NCBI GenBank assembly: GCA_900548625.1
Contig: URLO01000010.1
Location: 1-48,582, forward strand
Direction: 5' to 3'
DNA from: an uncultured Eubacteriales bacterium
Lineage (GTDB): Bacteria > Bacillota > Clostridia > Oscillospirales > Oscillospiraceae
DNA length: 48,582 bases
The position numbers were made by a program, and so were the translations under genes. Positions 8,890 to 16,331 of this stretch are shown one piece after another (within the stretch, counting starts at the first letter, position 1; every line of letters begins with the position of its first letter). The notes under the pieces were generated by a model. The model saw only the letters and a program-made list of their open reading frames with translations. It was not told where the DNA came from and did not search any database.

Positions 8890-8918
8890 ATAATACTACG
8901 CATTCGGCATTATTGCAA
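8890..8918 (-). promoter_or_regulatory. Promoter for the CdaR-type regulator and ftsEX unit
   Basis: Minus strand TTGCAA (8913-8918), 17-base spacer, TATTAT (8890-8895). The rest of the 8845-9057 gap shows nothing further that I can identify. Confidence 0.6.
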
Positions 8919-9057
8919 GAGGTTTTTGACGTTTTATTTCAAAAAACGATGCCCTTTTTGTGAACTTTTCATAGTTCTTCGTCAGAACTTCCAAGTTTCG
9001 TTCCAACTTTTCTCCACGCATTTCCGGTCGTTTCGCCGAAAAAGTGACAAAATGGTA

Positions 9058-9753
9058 TCAAATCAGGCTTTCTAAGCTCGAAAGCGGCAATTCGCGCACC
9101 GCGCCTTTTTCAAGACCCTCCAGACACAGCGTTCCCTCCGCATCGCGGCGAAGATAGGTGACCGGCATACCGCGCGAGGCGAGCATCCGGCGCACCTGAT
9201 GGTATTTCCCTTCCTGTATCTCAACGCAGCTTTTTCCGGCGCCGAGCGGCGTCAGCCGCGCCGGGAGACACTTCGTACCGTCCCCGAGCGTCAGCCCCGC
9301 GGCAAACGCCGCGATGTCGGCCTCCCCGGCCGTGCCGTCATGCTCGGCGTAATAACGTTTCCAGACGCCGAAGCGCGGGCTGATGAGCTTGTGGGCCAGC
9401 ACGCCGTCATTCGTAAACAGCAGCAGCCCCTCCGTCGCCTTGTCGAGCCGTCCGACCGGCATCACCCCGAAGCGCCGGAAGCGCTCCGGGATCAGCTCCA
9501 GCACGCTCGGCCCGCCGGGATCGTCGGCGGAGGTGACGTAGCCTGCCGGCTTGTGGAGCATCAGCAGCACGGTATGCAGCTTCTCGACCGGTGCGCCGTC
9601 CACGGTGATCTCCACCGCGGTCTCGTCGAATTTCTCCTCCGGCCGCAGCGCCGGTCTTCCGTCCGCGCAGACTCTGCCCGCGCGGATGAGCCCCCGGAGC
9701 TCCTTTCGGGACGCAACGCCGGCGTCCGATAGTATCTTGTCCAGTCTTTGCAT
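9058..9753 (-). CDS. rRNA pseudouridine synthase, RsuA/RluB family
   Basis: Converts a uridine of ribosomal RNA to pseudouridine. An N-terminal S4 RNA-binding domain (about 1-60, MQRLDKILSDAGVASRKEL) is followed by the catalytic domain with the signature GRLDKATEGLLLFTNDG (about 101-117); its Asp is the catalytic residue. The short length (231 residues) and the late motif GKYHQVRRMLA are closest to RsuA-type enzymes that modify 16S rRNA, but the target base cannot be fixed from sequence alone. It is divergent from the DUF4830 gene. Confidence 0.93.
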   Translation of the reverse strand: MQRLDKILSDAGVASRKELRGLIRAGRVCADGRPALRPEEKFDETAVEITVDGAPVEKLHTVLLMLHKPAGYVTSADDPGGPSVLELIPERFRRFGVMPVGRLDKATEGLLLFTNDGVLAHKLISPRFGVWKRYYAEHDGTAGEADIAAFAAGLTLGDGTKCLPARLTPLGAGKSCVEIQEGKYHQVRRMLASRGMPVTYLRRDAEGTLCLEGLEKGAVRELPLSSLESLI

Positions 9754-9829
9754 GGCTGTTTCATCCTTCTGTCATATTTGTCCCACTGCGGCATAGGTTG
9801 TACTACCGCTCAAGCATAGGAGGGTTTTT

Positions 9830-10327
9830 ATGGTGATCATGACTGCCAAGGTATCCAAAAGCAAACGGATCGCAGCCGCACTGATCGTCCTGATCGCGGT
9901 GATCCTGCTGGTGGTTTGTCTGTCGAACGCAGGCAAAACGCCGCGCAGCACAAACCGCGCGGACACAGCTCCGGCCGCACAGCCCGAACCGTCCGAGATC
10001 AAAACGAATGACGACCGTGTGGCGTTCCTTGCCTCGTTCGGCTGGCAGGTCGCGCCGGAGCCGACGCAGACGCAGGAGGTCCGCATCCCGACCGAGCCGT
10101 CGGAGGTCTTTGAACGCTACAACGACCTCCAGCGCTCGCAGGGCTTTGATCTCAGCGCATACGCCGGAAAGAACGTCAGGCGCTACGTCTACGAGATCAA
10201 AAACTACCCCGACAGCAGCGACACATACTACGCAACGCTTTTCATCTACAAAAACGCGGTGATCGGCGGCGATGTCTGCTCCTCGGCGCAGGGCGGCACG
10301 ATGCACGGCCTGTGTATGCCGAAATAA
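9830..10327 (+). CDS. DUF4830 domain protein, membrane-anchored
   Basis: A 165-residue protein of unknown function. One N-terminal membrane helix (about 12-32, ending before a Pro/Ala-rich linker) is followed by an extracytoplasmic domain of about 105 residues. The domain pattern RVAFLASFGWQV, FERYNDLQRSQGFDLSAY, YVYEIKNYPDS and IGGDVCS matches what I recall of the DUF4830 family, common in Clostridia. The ATG at 9830 follows AGGAGGG with five bases spacing. No catalytic residues are apparent. Confidence 0.82.
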   Translation: MVIMTAKVSKSKRIAAALIVLIAVILLVVCLSNAGKTPRSTNRADTAPAAQPEPSEIKTNDDRVAFLASFGWQVAPEPTQTQEVRIPTEPSEVFERYNDLQRSQGFDLSAYAGKNVRRYVYEIKNYPDSSDTYYATLFIYKNAVIGGDVCSSAQGGTMHGLCMPK

Positions 10328-10334
10328 GCGTGCG

Positions 10335-10823
10335 TCAGTACCACAGGCGCACAAGCTCCCTGCCGCGCCGCTGGGCATAGCGGACAGCAGCCGCCGTGCC
10401 GCCTGCCGCGCCGCCGTCATAGACGGTGATGACGCGCTCCGCCGCATCGACCATCGCACGGTTGCGGCGGAGCATACAGCCGTCGGAATAGACCGGCTCG
10501 AGCACGCAGACCGCATCACACGCCGCGAGCAGGCGCGCATAGCGCGCTCGCTCTGCTTCCGGCCATGCGTCCGGCTGTGTCGGACACGGGATCATGGCGG
10601 TAAGGCGGATCTGCGGAAACGTCTCACGCGCCGCAAGGACCGCTTCCGCGAAGTACATGTCGCAGCCGCGCGCCATGCCGCACAAAAACGCATCAAAGCC
10701 GTCCGCGCAGGCCTGCGTGACGGCACGCTGTATGAGCGTTCGGAGCGCCGCGCAGCGGGCGTCGCTCTCGTCGCTCCCCCACGGGAGGCGCTCCGGCCGG
10801 TGGCCGGTAAAGGTGCAGACCAT
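10335..10823 (-). CDS. SLOG/DUF1273-type protein (YpsA-like)
   Basis: A 162-residue cytoplasmic protein of the DUF1273/SLOG superfamily. It starts MVCTFTGHRPERLPWG, with the family TGHRP motif at the first beta strand. It continues with FLCGMARGCDMYFAE, which resembles the Gly-rich nucleotide-ligand loop of SLOG proteins, and RNRAMVDAAERVITVYDGG. The start ATG at 10821-10823 follows an AGGGAGGGGAG ribosome site; the longer upstream frame lacks support. SLOG domains bind nucleotide-derived ligands in some systems, but no effector gene is adjacent, so a housekeeping role is as likely as a defence role. It is convergent with the DUF4830 gene. Confidence 0.82.
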   Translation of the reverse strand: MVCTFTGHRPERLPWGSDESDARCAALRTLIQRAVTQACADGFDAFLCGMARGCDMYFAEAVLAARETFPQIRLTAMIPCPTQPDAWPEAERARYARLLAACDAVCVLEPVYSDGCMLRRNRAMVDAAERVITVYDGGAAGGTAAAVRYAQRRGRELVRLWY

Positions 10824-10873
10824 ATGCTCCCCTCCCTGCTGATTTCGTTTCAGTATACCAGAAAATGTTCTTA

Positions 10874-10902
10874 TTGACAAGCGGATATGGCTGCGCTATG
10901 AT
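10874..10902 (+). promoter_or_regulatory. Promoter of the FMN riboswitch-ribU unit
   Basis: TTGACA (10874-10879), a 17-base spacer and TATGAT (10897-10902) precede the RFN element, giving an expected start near 10909. Confidence 0.75.
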
Positions 10903-10920
10903 GATTCCAACCGAATATGG

Positions 10921-11080
10921 ATTCTTCAGGGCAGGGTGTGATTCCCGACCGGCGGTAATACAGGCGGCGCGTCCGTCTGCCAGTCCGCGCGCGAAAGCTG
11001 AACCGGTGAGATTCCGGTACCGACAGTAACGAGCCCGCTGCCGCTTTGCGGCTGCGTCTCCAAGTCTGGATGAAAGAAGA
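10921..11080 (+). ncRNA. FMN riboswitch (RFN element) upstream of ribU
   Basis: The aptamer shows the conserved RFN blocks in order: TTCAGGGCAGGGTG (10924-10937), GATTCCCGACCGGCGGTAAT near 10940-10959, AGTCCGCG (10982-10989), GGTGAGATTCCGGTACCGACAGT (about 11004-11026; the core is split here for brevity), and the closing GTCTGGATGAAAGAAG (about 11064-11079). An extra GC-rich arm lies about 11031-11053. FMN binding is known to favour termination; an intrinsic terminator follows at 11125-11158, so ribU should be off when flavin is plentiful. Confidence 0.96.
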
Positions 11081-11124
11081 AGCGTCTCTGCTGCCGTTGG
11101 CTGAGACGCGGATTTGTACTTATG

Positions 11125-11158
11125 TACGCCTGAGGTCCATACTTCAGGCGTATTTTTT
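11125..11158 (+). terminator. Riboswitch expression-platform terminator
   Basis: A 12-bp stem (11125-11136 with 11141-11152, loop CCAT) is followed by TTTTTT, 28 bases before the ribU ATG. GAGACGC (11103-11109) just upstream can pair either with GCGTCTC at 11082-11088 or with a second GCGTCTC at 11054-11060. Confidence 0.9.
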
Positions 11159-11179
11159 GTGCAAAGGAAGGTCCCTGTC

Positions 11180-11890
11180 ATGAAAGAATTGTTTGCCGCC
11201 GCAAAGGAAAACCTGTCGTTTTTGCTCGTCTGTCTCGCGGTCTTCGCAGCTCTGGTGCTGCTGGCCGTGCTCGCCGAGCGTCTGCGCGGAGAGCGCCGCG
11301 GTCTGTCCCCTGCCCGGAGCGTCAGCTTCGTCGCAATGTTCTCCGCCGTTGCCGCCGTTTTGATGCTGCTGGAGATCCCGCTGTTCTTCGCGCCCTCGTT
11401 TTACAAGATGGATCTGAGCGAGCTGCCCGTGCTGATCTGCGCGTTCTATCTCGGGCCGGTCTCCGGCGTCGTGTGCGAGCTGGTCAAGGTCATCCTCAAG
11501 CTGCTCATGAAGGGCACAACGACCGCCTTCGTCGGTGACTTCGCGAATTTCGCCGTCGGCTGCTCGTTCGTGCTGCCCGCCGCCATCGTCTACCGCTGGC
11601 ACAAGACGAGAAAGGGCGCGATCGCTGCGCTTGCGCTCGGTACTGCCGTTATGACCGTCTTCGGAAGCCTGTTCAACGCCTGGTTCCTGATCCCGAAATT
11701 TGCCCAGCTTTACGGTGCGCCGCTCGAGGCGATCATCGCAATGGGCGCACAGGTCAACGCCAGGATCACGGATGTCTGGTCGCTCGTAGCGCTTGCGGTC
11801 GTGCCGTTCAATCTGGTCAAGGGCACGCTCGTCTCCCTGCTGACGTTTTTCCTGTACAAACGCGTGGAACGTCTCATTTTTCGCAGATAA
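11180..11890 (+). CDS. ribU: Riboflavin ECF transporter S component RibU
   Basis: The substrate-binding membrane subunit of an energy-coupling-factor transporter for riboflavin. The start ATG at 11180 follows AAAGGAAGG; the in-frame extension upstream runs through the riboswitch terminator and is rejected. The 236-residue protein has about six membrane helices. It shows family features such as SFVAMFSAVAAVLMLLEIPLFF, YKMDLSELPVLICAFYLGP (the loop that contacts flavin) and GDFANFAVGCSFVLPA. Control by the FMN riboswitch independently supports riboflavin as substrate. The ECF ATPases and T component are not in the window. Confidence 0.95.
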   Translation: MKELFAAAKENLSFLLVCLAVFAALVLLAVLAERLRGERRGLSPARSVSFVAMFSAVAAVLMLLEIPLFFAPSFYKMDLSELPVLICAFYLGPVSGVVCELVKVILKLLMKGTTTAFVGDFANFAVGCSFVLPAAIVYRWHKTRKGAIAALALGTAVMTVFGSLFNAWFLIPKFAQLYGAPLEAIIAMGAQVNARITDVWSLVALAVVPFNLVKGTLVSLLTFFLYKRVERLIFRR

Positions 11891-11935
11891 GAAGATCTGC
11901 CCCAGAGAACGCACCGGTTCTTCACACATTTTCAG

Positions 11936-11964
11936 TTGACTTTCGGCGTGTTTTATCGTAGGAT
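11936..11964 (+). promoter_or_regulatory. Promoter for the PAP2 gene
   Basis: TTGACT (11936-11941), 17-base spacer, TAGGAT (11959-11964), 42 bases before the PAP2 start. Confidence 0.55.
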
Positions 11965-12005
11965 AACGTCATTCAACAACTTCTGTCTGGAGGCGTGTAT
12001 CCATC

Positions 12006-12665
12006 ATGCGTGAAAAAAAGCACGATCAGCCCCGGCTCGGAACGGTCGAGACTTACCGCCATTTCTGGATGATCTCCGTCTGGGTGGTCTATTTCATCAT
12101 CTTTTACATTGCCGAGCATGTTGTCACAGGCAACTATTATCCCGTGCACATGCCTCTGGACGATGTGATCCCGTTCTGCGAATGGTTCATTTTCCCCTAC
12201 TGTCTCTGGCACTGGCTGCTCGCCATTGTGGGCGTGTATCTGCTGCTTTGGGACGCGGAGAACTTCAAGCGCTTCACAGCCTTCATCGGCATCGGCTTCA
12301 TCCCGGTCATGCTGTTTGACATCGCGTTCCCGAACGGGCAGGATCTGCGCCCGCTGGTGTTTGAGCGCCAGAACATCGCCACATGGCTCGTCGCGCGCAT
12401 CTACGCCGCCGACACGAACACGAACGTTTTCCCCAGTATGCACGTCATCGGCTCCGCCGCGCTGTACGCCGCAACGCTCTACACGCCGAGCATCCGCAAG
12501 CGCGGGCTCGACTGGGTGATGCTGCCGCTCGCTGTTTTGATCTCCATCTCCACGGTGTTTGTCAAGCAGCACTCCTGTCTTGACATTCTCGGTGCGATCC
12601 CCTACAGCGCGCTCGTCTGGTGGCTGGTCTACGGCGTGATCTTCAAAAAGAAAAAAGTCAAATGA
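12006..12665 (+). CDS. PAP2 superfamily membrane phosphatase
   Basis: A 219-residue integral membrane protein with about six helices. The PAP2 phosphatase motifs are partly visible: FPSMHV (about 144-149) corresponds to the PSGH block, and KQHSCLDILGA (about 188-198) supplies the late His and Asp. The N-terminal basic/RP block is poorly defined (RPLVFER). The closest known group would be phosphatidic acid phosphatase or inositol-phosphorylceramide-synthase-like PAP2 proteins; the substrate (a lipid phosphate, or undecaprenyl pyrophosphate) cannot be decided. The start follows GGAGGCGTG. It is convergent with der, sharing a bidirectional terminator. Confidence 0.85.
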   Translation: MREKKHDQPRLGTVETYRHFWMISVWVVYFIIFYIAEHVVTGNYYPVHMPLDDVIPFCEWFIFPYCLWHWLLAIVGVYLLLWDAENFKRFTAFIGIGFIPVMLFDIAFPNGQDLRPLVFERQNIATWLVARIYAADTNTNVFPSMHVIGSAALYAATLYTPSIRKRGLDWVMLPLAVLISISTVFVKQHSCLDILGAIPYSALVWWLVYGVIFKKKKVK

Positions 12666-12669
12666 TCCA

Positions 12670-12704
12670 CAGCGCGGGATGCGGCTTGGCCGCATCCCAC
12701 GCTG
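12670..12704. terminator. Shared hairpin between the PAP2 gene and der
   Basis: A 16-bp GC-rich stem with one mismatch (12670-12685 with 12689-12704) lies in the convergent gap; T-rich sequence (TTTGTCTTTG) follows on the plus strand. Confidence 0.7.
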
Positions 12705-12714
12705 TTTGTCTTTG

Positions 12715-14049
12715 TTATTCAGAATCGCCCTTATCGCCCTTCTGGCGGATGGTGATCTTGACCGGCGTACCGGTCAGGCCGAACACGGCGCGGATCTGAT
12801 TCTCAAGGTATCTCTGATAGGAGAAATGGAACAGCTTCGCGTCGTTGCAGAAGATGACGAAATGCGGCGGCTTGACGCCGACCTGCGTCATATAATAGAC
12901 CTTCAGGCGGCGGCCCTTGTCCGTGGGCGGCTGGACGCGGGCGGTGGCGTCCTCAAGGATGTTGTTGAGCATGCCCGTCGTGATGCGCATGGTGTTCTGG
13001 TTGGAGACGGCATTGATCGTCTCAAACAGCTTGTCCACGCGCTGTCCGGTGAGGGCGGAGATGAACATGACCGGCGCATACTGCATATAGCTCAGGTCGC
13101 GCCGCACATCCTCGGTCATACGGTTCATGGTGTTCGTATCCTTCTCCACCGCGTCCCATTTGTTGACGACGATGATGCATGCCTTGCCCGCCTCATGCGC
13201 AAGCCCCGCGACCTTGGTATCCTGCTCGGTCACGCCCTCGTTGGCGTCGATCAGGATCAGGCACACGTCGGCACGCTCGATGGCCGCAACGGAGCGCATG
13301 TTGCTGTAGCGCTCGACGGCGTCATCGACCTTCGACTTGCGGCGCATACCGGCCGTGTCGATAAAGAGGTACTTGCCCCAGTCGTTTTCAAAATAGCTGT
13401 CGATCGCATCGCGCGTCGTACCCGCCACGTCGGAGACGATCACGCGCTCCTCACCGAGAATGCGGTTGAGGAGGCTGGATTTGCCGACGTTCGGCTTTCC
13501 GATGATGGCAACCTTGATGACATCCTCGTCATATTCCTCGCCGTCATCCTCAGGAAACGCCTCCACGCAGGCGTCGAGCAGATCGCCCGTGCCGTGGCCG
13601 TGGATGGCGGAGACCTCGATGGGATCGCCGAGGCCGAGGCCGTAGAACTCGTAGATCTCGGGGTTCACGCCGCCGGTGCTGTCGCACTTGTTGACAGCCA
13701 GCACGACCGGCTTTCTGGAGCGCTTGAGCATCGACGCGACCTCCGCGTCGGCGGCGGTGAGGCCGACCGTCACATCGACCACCATGATGATCACGTTTGC
13801 CGTCTCGATGGCGATTTCCGCCTGACGGCGCATGAATTTCAGCATGTCATTGTCGGTGCCCGGCTCGATGCCGCCGGTATCGACCAGCATGAAATTGCGT
13901 CCGCACCATTCGCAGTCGCCGTAGATGCGGTCGCGGGTCACGCCGGGCGTATCCTCGACGATCGCCATGCGGCGGCCGGTGAGTTTGTTAAAGAGCATCG
14001 ATTTGCCGACATTCGGACGGCCAACGATGGCTACAATGGGCTTTGCCAT
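12715..14049 (-). CDS. der: Ribosome assembly GTPase Der (EngA)
   Basis: An essential GTPase with two G domains in tandem that acts in 50S subunit maturation. The first domain has GRPNVGKSMLF (about 10-20), DTGG (about 57-60) and NKCD; the second has GKPNVGKSSLL (about 183-193), DTAGMRRKSK and NKWD. A KH-like C-terminal domain (about 355-440) is complete. The 444-residue length is standard. The start ATG (14047-14049) follows AAAGGAGGG. Confidence 0.97.
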   Translation of the reverse strand: MAKPIVAIVGRPNVGKSMLFNKLTGRRMAIVEDTPGVTRDRIYGDCEWCGRNFMLVDTGGIEPGTDNDMLKFMRRQAEIAIETANVIIMVVDVTVGLTAADAEVASMLKRSRKPVVLAVNKCDSTGGVNPEIYEFYGLGLGDPIEVSAIHGHGTGDLLDACVEAFPEDDGEEYDEDVIKVAIIGKPNVGKSSLLNRILGEERVIVSDVAGTTRDAIDSYFENDWGKYLFIDTAGMRRKSKVDDAVERYSNMRSVAAIERADVCLILIDANEGVTEQDTKVAGLAHEAGKACIIVVNKWDAVEKDTNTMNRMTEDVRRDLSYMQYAPVMFISALTGQRVDKLFETINAVSNQNTMRITTGMLNNILEDATARVQPPTDKGRRLKVYYMTQVGVKPPHFVIFCNDAKLFHFSYQRYLENQIRAVFGLTGTPVKITIRQKGDKGDSE

Positions 14050-14110
14050 AATGGTTTACCCTCCTTTGTTACAGATCAGAACGCATCCGGCGCGCTGCGC
14101 CGGTCAAGAA

Positions 14111-14138
14111 AAGAGGAGGGTGCAGACACCCTCCTCTC
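14111..14138 (-). terminator. Terminator after rpmF
   Basis: A 12-bp stem (14111-14122 with 14127-14138) with a TTTTCTT tail on the minus strand closes the DUF177-rpmF unit before der. Confidence 0.8.
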
Positions 14139-14163
14139 ATTCTCGTACTCGTATGGAGTGAAA

Positions 14164-14352
14164 TCACTCTGCCGACTCGACAGCGATCACTTCACGGCCG
14201 TTGTAATAGCCGCAAGCCTTACAAGCTCTGTGAGGCAGGCGGGGCTCGCCGCACTTCGGGCAAGCAACAACACCGGGGATCGCCAGTTTCCAGTGGGAGC
14301 TGCGTCTCTTGTCTCTTCTCGTGCGGGAAACTTTTCTCTTGGGTACTGCCAT
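14164..14352 (-). CDS. rpmF: 50S ribosomal protein L32
   Basis: A 62-residue ribosomal protein. It begins MAVPKRKVSRTRRDKRRSSH and keeps the zinc-binding Cys pairs CPKCG and CKACG. The ATG at 14350-14352 follows AAGGAGGTG; the longer upstream frame overlaps the DUF177 gene and is a shadow. Partnership with the DUF177 protein upstream is conserved across bacteria (yceD-rpmF). Confidence 0.97.
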   Translation of the reverse strand: MAVPKRKVSRTRRDKRRSSHWKLAIPGVVACPKCGEPRLPHRACKACGYYNGREVIAVESAE

Positions 14353-14395
14353 CTTGGTACACCTCCTTGATCGAAATGCCTTTACGGCACATTGT

Positions 14396-14902
14396 CTACT
14401 TGTTTCTGTCCAGGAACTGCTGAAGTACAGCAAAGCGGGAATCCGGCTCTGGCTTACAGTCGCAAGGGCCTTCATTGAGGTTCTTGCCGCAGCGGAAGCA
14501 GAGTCCTTTGCAATCTTCACGGCACAGGAGCTTTTGATCCATGTTCAGGACAAAAGCCGTCGTCATGATGTCGTCAAGATCGGCACGATCGTCCACGAGC
14601 TCGAAGACCCAGGGGTTCTCGAAATCGTCGGATCCCATGCTGGTGACCAGCACAGCCTCGATGGAATACTCCACCGGACGCGCAAAGGCAGCGGCGCATC
14701 GATCGCACACACCGTGCAGCGTTGTCGCGACCGTTCCGGTGAGTTCCAGAACACCCGCGGTGTTGCGTACCCGTCCCTTTGCCAGAACCGGCTCGGTCAC
14801 GGGGCAGCAGACGCCAAATTGCATGGTATGCAGATCAAGGCTTGTCTCGAAGGGAACCACACCGCCGGGTTCAGCGATCAGCTTACTCAAATCCAGAAGC
14901 AT
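14396..14902 (-). CDS. DUF177 family protein (YceD)
   Basis: A 168-residue protein of the DUF177/YceD family, linked to 23S rRNA accumulation and nearly always encoded just before rpmF, as here (43-base gap). It has two Cys pairs (GVCDRCAAAF and CREDCKGLCFRCGKN, then GPCDC) that could bind zinc. The start ATG at 14900-14902 follows GGAGG at the right distance; an in-frame ATG 12 bases earlier has a poorer site. A consensus promoter lies at 14935-14963. Confidence 0.92.
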   Translation of the reverse strand: MLLDLSKLIAEPGGVVPFETSLDLHTMQFGVCCPVTEPVLAKGRVRNTAGVLELTGTVATTLHGVCDRCAAAFARPVEYSIEAVLVTSMGSDDFENPWVFELVDDRADLDDIMTTAFVLNMDQKLLCREDCKGLCFRCGKNLNEGPCDCKPEPDSRFAVLQQFLDRNK

Positions 14903-14934
14903 AGTGTCCTCCAATCCAGAATCATGCAGTGGAT

Positions 14935-14963
14935 ATTATATCGGAAGGGGCGAAGAAAGTCAA
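14935..14963 (-). promoter_or_regulatory. Promoter for DUF177-rpmF
   Basis: Minus strand TTGACT (14958-14963), 17-base spacer, TATAAT (14935-14940), 33 bases before the DUF177 start. Confidence 0.8.
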
Positions 14964-15011
14964 ATACTATTTCAAAAAAAATCACAAATTTTTTCACCAA
15001 AAATGCAGCGC

Positions 15012-15040
15012 TTTACACAAGGTATCGTTCGTGCTAAAAT
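15012..15040 (+). promoter_or_regulatory. Promoter for the RluA-type gene
   Basis: TTTACA (15012-15017), 17-base spacer, TAAAAT (15035-15040). With the DUF177 promoter it forms a compact divergent control region. Confidence 0.7.
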
Positions 15041-15073
15041 AGGCTCACCCTTTATCTGGTTTCGGAGGTCTCC

Positions 15074-16030
15074 ATGAAAGAGTTTACCGTCGGTCAGAAC
15101 GACGCAGGCCAGCGTCTTGACCGTTTTGTTGCGAAGGCCGTGCCGCTGCTCCCCGATTCGCTGATGCAGAAATACATCCGTCTCAGGCGCATCAAGCTGA
15201 ACGGAAAGCGCGCCGAGCGCAATACCCATCTTGCCGCCGGAGATGTCATCCAGCTTTATATCAACGACGAGTTTTTTGACGCCCCGAAGCAGGAAAACGC
15301 CTATCTGACCGTCTGCGTCCCGAAGCTCAACATCGTCTACGAGGATGAGAACATTCTCCTCGCCGACAAGAAGCCCGGCCAGGCCGTTCACCCGCACGAT
15401 GGCGCGGAATACGGCAAAACGCTGATCGATCACATTCAGGCCTATCTCTATGCCAAGCGCGAATGGCGGCCGCGCGAGGAAAATTCGTTCGCGCCCGCGC
15501 TCTGCAACCGCATCGACCGAAACACCGGCGGCATCGTCATCGCGGCGAAAAATGCGGAGGCGCTTCGCATCCTCAATCAGAAGATCAAGGACCGTGAGAT
15601 CGAAAAACGCTATCTCTGCATCGTCCACGGCACGCCGAAGCCCGCCGAGGGCAGGCTGGAGGGATACCTTTTCAAGGATGCAAAGGAAAACCGCGTCTAC
15701 ATCACCAAAAAGCCGCAGCCCGGCGCAAAGACCGCCGTCACATTCTACCGGACGCTGAGAACAAAAAGCGGGCTTTCGCTCGTGGAGTGTGAGCTCCTGA
15801 CGGGCCGCACGCACCAGATCCGCGCGCAGATGGCAGCCGCCGGATGGCCGCTGCTCGGCGACGGAAAATACGGCAAGCTCGACAAGCGCTATGACCGGAA
15901 ATATCAGGCGCTTTACTCCTACAAGCTCCGTTTTGACTTCACAACAGACGCCGGAATCCTCGCGTATCTGAACGGAAAGAGCTTCGAGGTCGCCTCTGTT
16001 GACTTCGTTCAGGAGTATTTCCCAGATTAG
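15074..16030 (+). CDS. RluA family pseudouridine synthase
   Basis: Makes pseudouridine in rRNA or tRNA. An N-terminal S4-like domain (about 1-75) precedes the RluA catalytic domain with CNRIDRNTGGIVIAAKN (about 152-168), containing the catalytic Asp in the HRLD-like motif, here NRID. The LTGRTHQIRAQMA motif (about 241-253) is typical. The 318 residues are a normal length. The N to H change in the HRLD motif is common in one Firmicutes subgroup, as I recall. The target base is unknown. The start follows TCGGAGGTCTCC. Confidence 0.93.
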   Translation: MKEFTVGQNDAGQRLDRFVAKAVPLLPDSLMQKYIRLRRIKLNGKRAERNTHLAAGDVIQLYINDEFFDAPKQENAYLTVCVPKLNIVYEDENILLADKKPGQAVHPHDGAEYGKTLIDHIQAYLYAKREWRPREENSFAPALCNRIDRNTGGIVIAAKNAEALRILNQKIKDREIEKRYLCIVHGTPKPAEGRLEGYLFKDAKENRVYITKKPQPGAKTAVTFYRTLRTKSGLSLVECELLTGRTHQIRAQMAAAGWPLLGDGKYGKLDKRYDRKYQALYSYKLRFDFTTDAGILAYLNGKSFEVASVDFVQEYFPD

Positions 16031-16076
16031 CCCCGGAATCCCCCGCAAAATTCTACAAAAAATTACGAAAAATCGA

Positions 16077-16105
16077 TTGACAAGCGCCCCCTTACCATAT
16101 ATGAT
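16077..16105 (+). promoter_or_regulatory. Promoter of the potABCD operon
   Basis: TTGACA (16077-16082), 17-base spacer, TATGAT (16100-16105). The expected start near 16112 leaves a leader of about 220 bases before potA. Confidence 0.8.
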
Positions 16106-16111
16106 GTCTAC

Positions 16112-16331
16112 CAGTACGTCCGCACCTGCGGATGTACTGATATTCTCTTTTCAGACGGAATATCACGTATCAACCCAGCGTCATTCGGCCTCTGCCGCCC
16201 ACGCAGCCGGACGGTCCGTCAGGCAGGGATATCCAAAGGATTTTTCTGCTGCCCGACGGGCAAGATAGCACTGCGCAGCGTGCCGGGATCGTCTGGTGCT
16301 GACAAAAAACAAAAAGAAACGGGGGAGGATA
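16112..16331 (+). promoter_or_regulatory. Structured 5' leader of the pot operon
   Basis: The transcript should open with a 13-bp near-perfect hairpin (16112-16124 with 16127-16139, one G-U pair), followed by ATATTCTCTTTT. The rest of the leader holds several short GC-rich inverted repeats (around 16212-16222 and 16250-16262) but no known riboswitch core that I recognise and no convincing small reading frame. An attenuator is possible. Confidence 0.45.

Noticed and set aside
10335..10823. SLOG-type protein as part of a defence system
   Set aside because: No effector, nuclease, TIR or membrane partner is adjacent, and the TGHRP-type DUF1273 family is common as a housekeeping gene.
11114..11179. 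Extended N-terminus for RibU
   Set aside because: The extra 22 codons are the riboswitch terminator stem and its T-run; the ATG at 11180 has a proper ribosome site.
16077..16331. Known riboswitch (for example SAM, guanidine or ykkC) in the pot leader
   Set aside because: I could not match any conserved core; reported only as an uncharacterised structured leader.
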